Source: Microvirga aerophila (GTDB lineage: Bacteria > Pseudomonadota > Alphaproteobacteria > Rhizobiales > Beijerinckiaceae). From it: a stretch of DNA of 54,013 nt. Position numbers and translations under genes: made by a program. The notes below the pieces were generated by a model, which was given only the letters and a program-made list of their open reading frames with translations, was not told the DNA's origin and made no database searches. Shown here piece by piece: positions 52,991 to 54,013 of the stretch; the first letter of the stretch is position 1; the number at the start of each line of letters is the position of its first letter. Location: NCBI RefSeq assembly GCF_003332305.1, contig NZ_QOIO01000038.1:1-54013 (forward strand), written 5' to 3'.

Positions 52991-53004
52991 TTGATTCAGC
53001 GCAA
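52991..53004 (-). promoter_or_regulatory. FNR/FixK box upstream of the DUF6455 gene
   Basis: TTGATTCAGCGCAA, the same 14 bases as at 37964-37977. The centre is about 58 bp ahead of the start codon at 52939, so a class II start would leave a short leader. Confidence 0.72.
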
Positions 53005-53099
53005 CGCCTAGGTCTGCTGATGGCTTTATGAAATCCTCCTTGACACCGTGTTGCTGAGAGGAGCGAGAACACGAAGCCAAAACTCTCGAGCCGAGTTCT

Positions 53100-53470
53100 C
53101 GTTGGATCGGGTCCGTGTACAGGTCGCCAACGGCAGTATGGATGCAGTCGAGGAGTGCGTCGTCCGCAAGTGGCTTCTCAAGGACGTCTCGGATGTCCGG
53201 ATGGGTTACGACGCTTGGAATGTCTGAGCTCTTCCGGACGTGATGAAAATGATTGGATAATGCAAGTAGCGCTCGTCGAGACGCTCCACCAATTCGATCC
53301 CGCTCGTTCCTAGCATGTTGTAATCGATGACGATACAGACATCCTGGGGAAGATCATGATTTACCAGGAAGGAAGCGCCGCTGTCGTAGACGCGCACGCC
53401 CCCTCCATCTCAAGCGCAGACTTTAAGGAGGTTCGGACCGCTTGGTCTCCCCGTGTACCGCCGGACCTCC
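53100..53470 (-). pseudogene. Receiver-domain response regulator, frameshifted remnant
   Basis: Pieces in three frames make up one receiver domain on the minus strand: [16 protein letters not shown], then [57 protein letters not shown] with the phosphoacceptor Asp and Thr/Ser, then IPSVVTHPDIRDVLEKPLAD with the conserved Lys, and DCIHTAVGDL. Frame changes occur near 53395 and near 53215, each consistent with one missing base. The acidic N-terminal Asp pair is degraded. The set resembles FixJ-like receivers. Confidence 0.7.
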
Positions 53471-53638
53471 TTGATAACCCGTGCATCCGTGTCCGCCTTC
53501 CGAATGGGGCTCTGTATCGGTGGCGGTTCGAGAACTGGAGAGCTCTGTCTCTACTATCCGGGACAGCGCAATCCGTCAGCCGCTCTCAAGGCGTTTGTCG
53601 GCCTGGCTCGCGAACTCAGTGCAGCACCAGGATCGTGA
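53440..53638 (+). pseudogene. LysR-type regulator remnant (C-terminal pieces)
   Basis: Plus-strand pieces [26 protein letters not shown] and, in another frame, [26 protein letters not shown] match the middle and end of LysR substrate-binding domains of the type 'DLxxHxCIRxRxPSGxxYxW' and 'LCLYYPGRRxxSAALRAFxD'. The intervening 60-70 residues and the whole N-terminal half are missing. It is a deletion remnant. Confidence 0.65.
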
Positions 53639-53905
53639 ACGCCCAGGACTAAACTATCGGCTGTAGCGGTTGAGCGGGTAATTAGGCAGCACTTACCGGA
53701 GCGAGTGACGCCGTTGAGCGTGATGGTCTGCTCCAGGTCAAACTGAGCCTTTGAGCTTTTGTTCATGAAGGTCAGCTCACGCCGCCAATGCGGAATTTCG
53801 GCTAAGGTCTGCCCGGTGCCATAACAAGACATTCATTGGTAGCGCGTGCAGTCGGGCTTCGCCGTGGGCCCGCGGCTTCAAACAGGGTGCCTTTGCTCAG
53901 GATGA
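53639..53905. other. Gene-free interval between remnants
   Basis: No frame here has support; the minus frame reaching 53832 runs into the LysR remnant and has no family resemblance. It appears to be non-coding or heavily decayed sequence. Confidence 0.4.
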
Positions 53906-54013
53906 TCAGCGAGTGCCGTTATCGGTGCGACCTGATGCCTGCAAGCCCGCCGCCATGGCAACCTGCACCAGCTCAGGCAGGCTTTGTGCCCCTAGGCGCT
54001 CCATGATGCGGGC
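53906..54013 (-). CDS. LuxR/FixJ-type response regulator, 3' end only
   Basis: The last 35 codons of a gene that enters from beyond the window: ARIMERLGAQSLPELVQVAM followed by AAGLQASGRTDNGTR and TGA at 53906-53908. The pattern 'RIMERLGAxSLPELVxMAxxAGL' is the final part of the helix-turn-helix in FixJ/TodT/NodW-like regulators. A FixJ homologue next to a FixK gene and its targets would complete the usual oxygen-control chain, but the receiver domain is outside the window. Confidence 0.75.
   Translation of the reverse strand, partial: ARIMERLGAQSLPELVQVAMAAGLQASGRTDNGTR

Noticed and set aside
53554..53832. 92-codon minus-strand frame starting MSCYGTGQ
   Set aside because: Runs antisense through the LysR remnant and has no support.
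1..54013. CRISPR arrays, tRNA/rRNA genes, prophage or conjugative modules
   Set aside because: No regularly spaced repeats, no cloverleaf with TTCGA-type arm, and no phage or conjugation proteins were found on reading either strand.

Overview
The window looks like an Alphaproteobacterial chromosome segment, most likely Hyphomicrobiales. GC content and codon use are high-GC, ABC, TRAP and TTT uptake systems are abundant, and there is a FixK/FixNOQP-GHIS type microaerobic respiration island. Diverged copies of the 'AAACCGG..CCACTTTT' intergenic repeat common in Rhizobiales also occur. A Methylobacteriaceae member such as Microvirga is a guess, not something the sequence proves. No rRNA, tRNA, CRISPR array or complete insertion sequence was seen.

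Layout, left half (about 1-32,610): a catabolic and transport archipelago. After an empty stretch there is a broken glyoxalase-family gene beside an HxlR regulator. A fucose-type operon follows (lactonase, aldose dehydrogenase, FucU mutarotase, Zn dehydrogenase), then a ribose/fructose-type ABC importer (5.8-8.7 kb) ending at a strong terminator. Next is a second sugar ABC system lacking its own ATPase, divergent from an aldolase-GntR-PfkB kinase operon (8.8-14.6 kb). At 14.8-21.3 kb an amino-acid locus combines a DadA-like flavoenzyme, a divergent DapF-like racemase, a complete GlnQ/SBP/permease importer and a D-cysteine desulfhydrase-like PLP enzyme; together these suggest import and inversion or degradation of an unusual or D-amino acid. 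Then come malonyl-CoA synthetase, an amidase, an orphan TRAP binding protein, an exported beta-propeller protein, and a TctCBA transporter followed by a short-chain dehydrogenase and a 2,4'-dihydroxyacetophenone-dioxygenase-like cupin.

Middle (32.6-37 kb): an exported propeller protein of unknown role, a small glycine-zipper lipoprotein, an IS630 transposase remnant and a quinone-reductase-like gene with a late frameshift.

Right half (37-53 kb): an oxygen-limitation island. Two tandem-domain universal stress proteins, D-lactate dehydrogenase, HemN, ccoNOQP, ccoGHIS, a CcoA-type MFS copper importer and a FixK-like regulator sit together. Six 14-bp TTGAT-N4-ATCAA-like boxes lie upstream of usp, usp, hemN, ccoN, ccoG and a DUF6455 gene. 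The natural reading is that FixK switches on a high-affinity cbb3 oxidase, its copper supply and assembly, anaerobic haem synthesis and fermentative lactate metabolism as one regulon. The last kilobase holds remnants of a response regulator and a LysR regulator, and the 3' end of a FixJ/LuxR-type regulator running off the window.

Several coding sequences are disrupted in ways visible by reading adjacent frames: ccoN by an in-frame stop, ccoP and ccoA by single-base changes in G-runs, the quinone reductase and glyoxalase genes by indels. Whether these are genuine mutations or sequence errors cannot be decided from this window alone.
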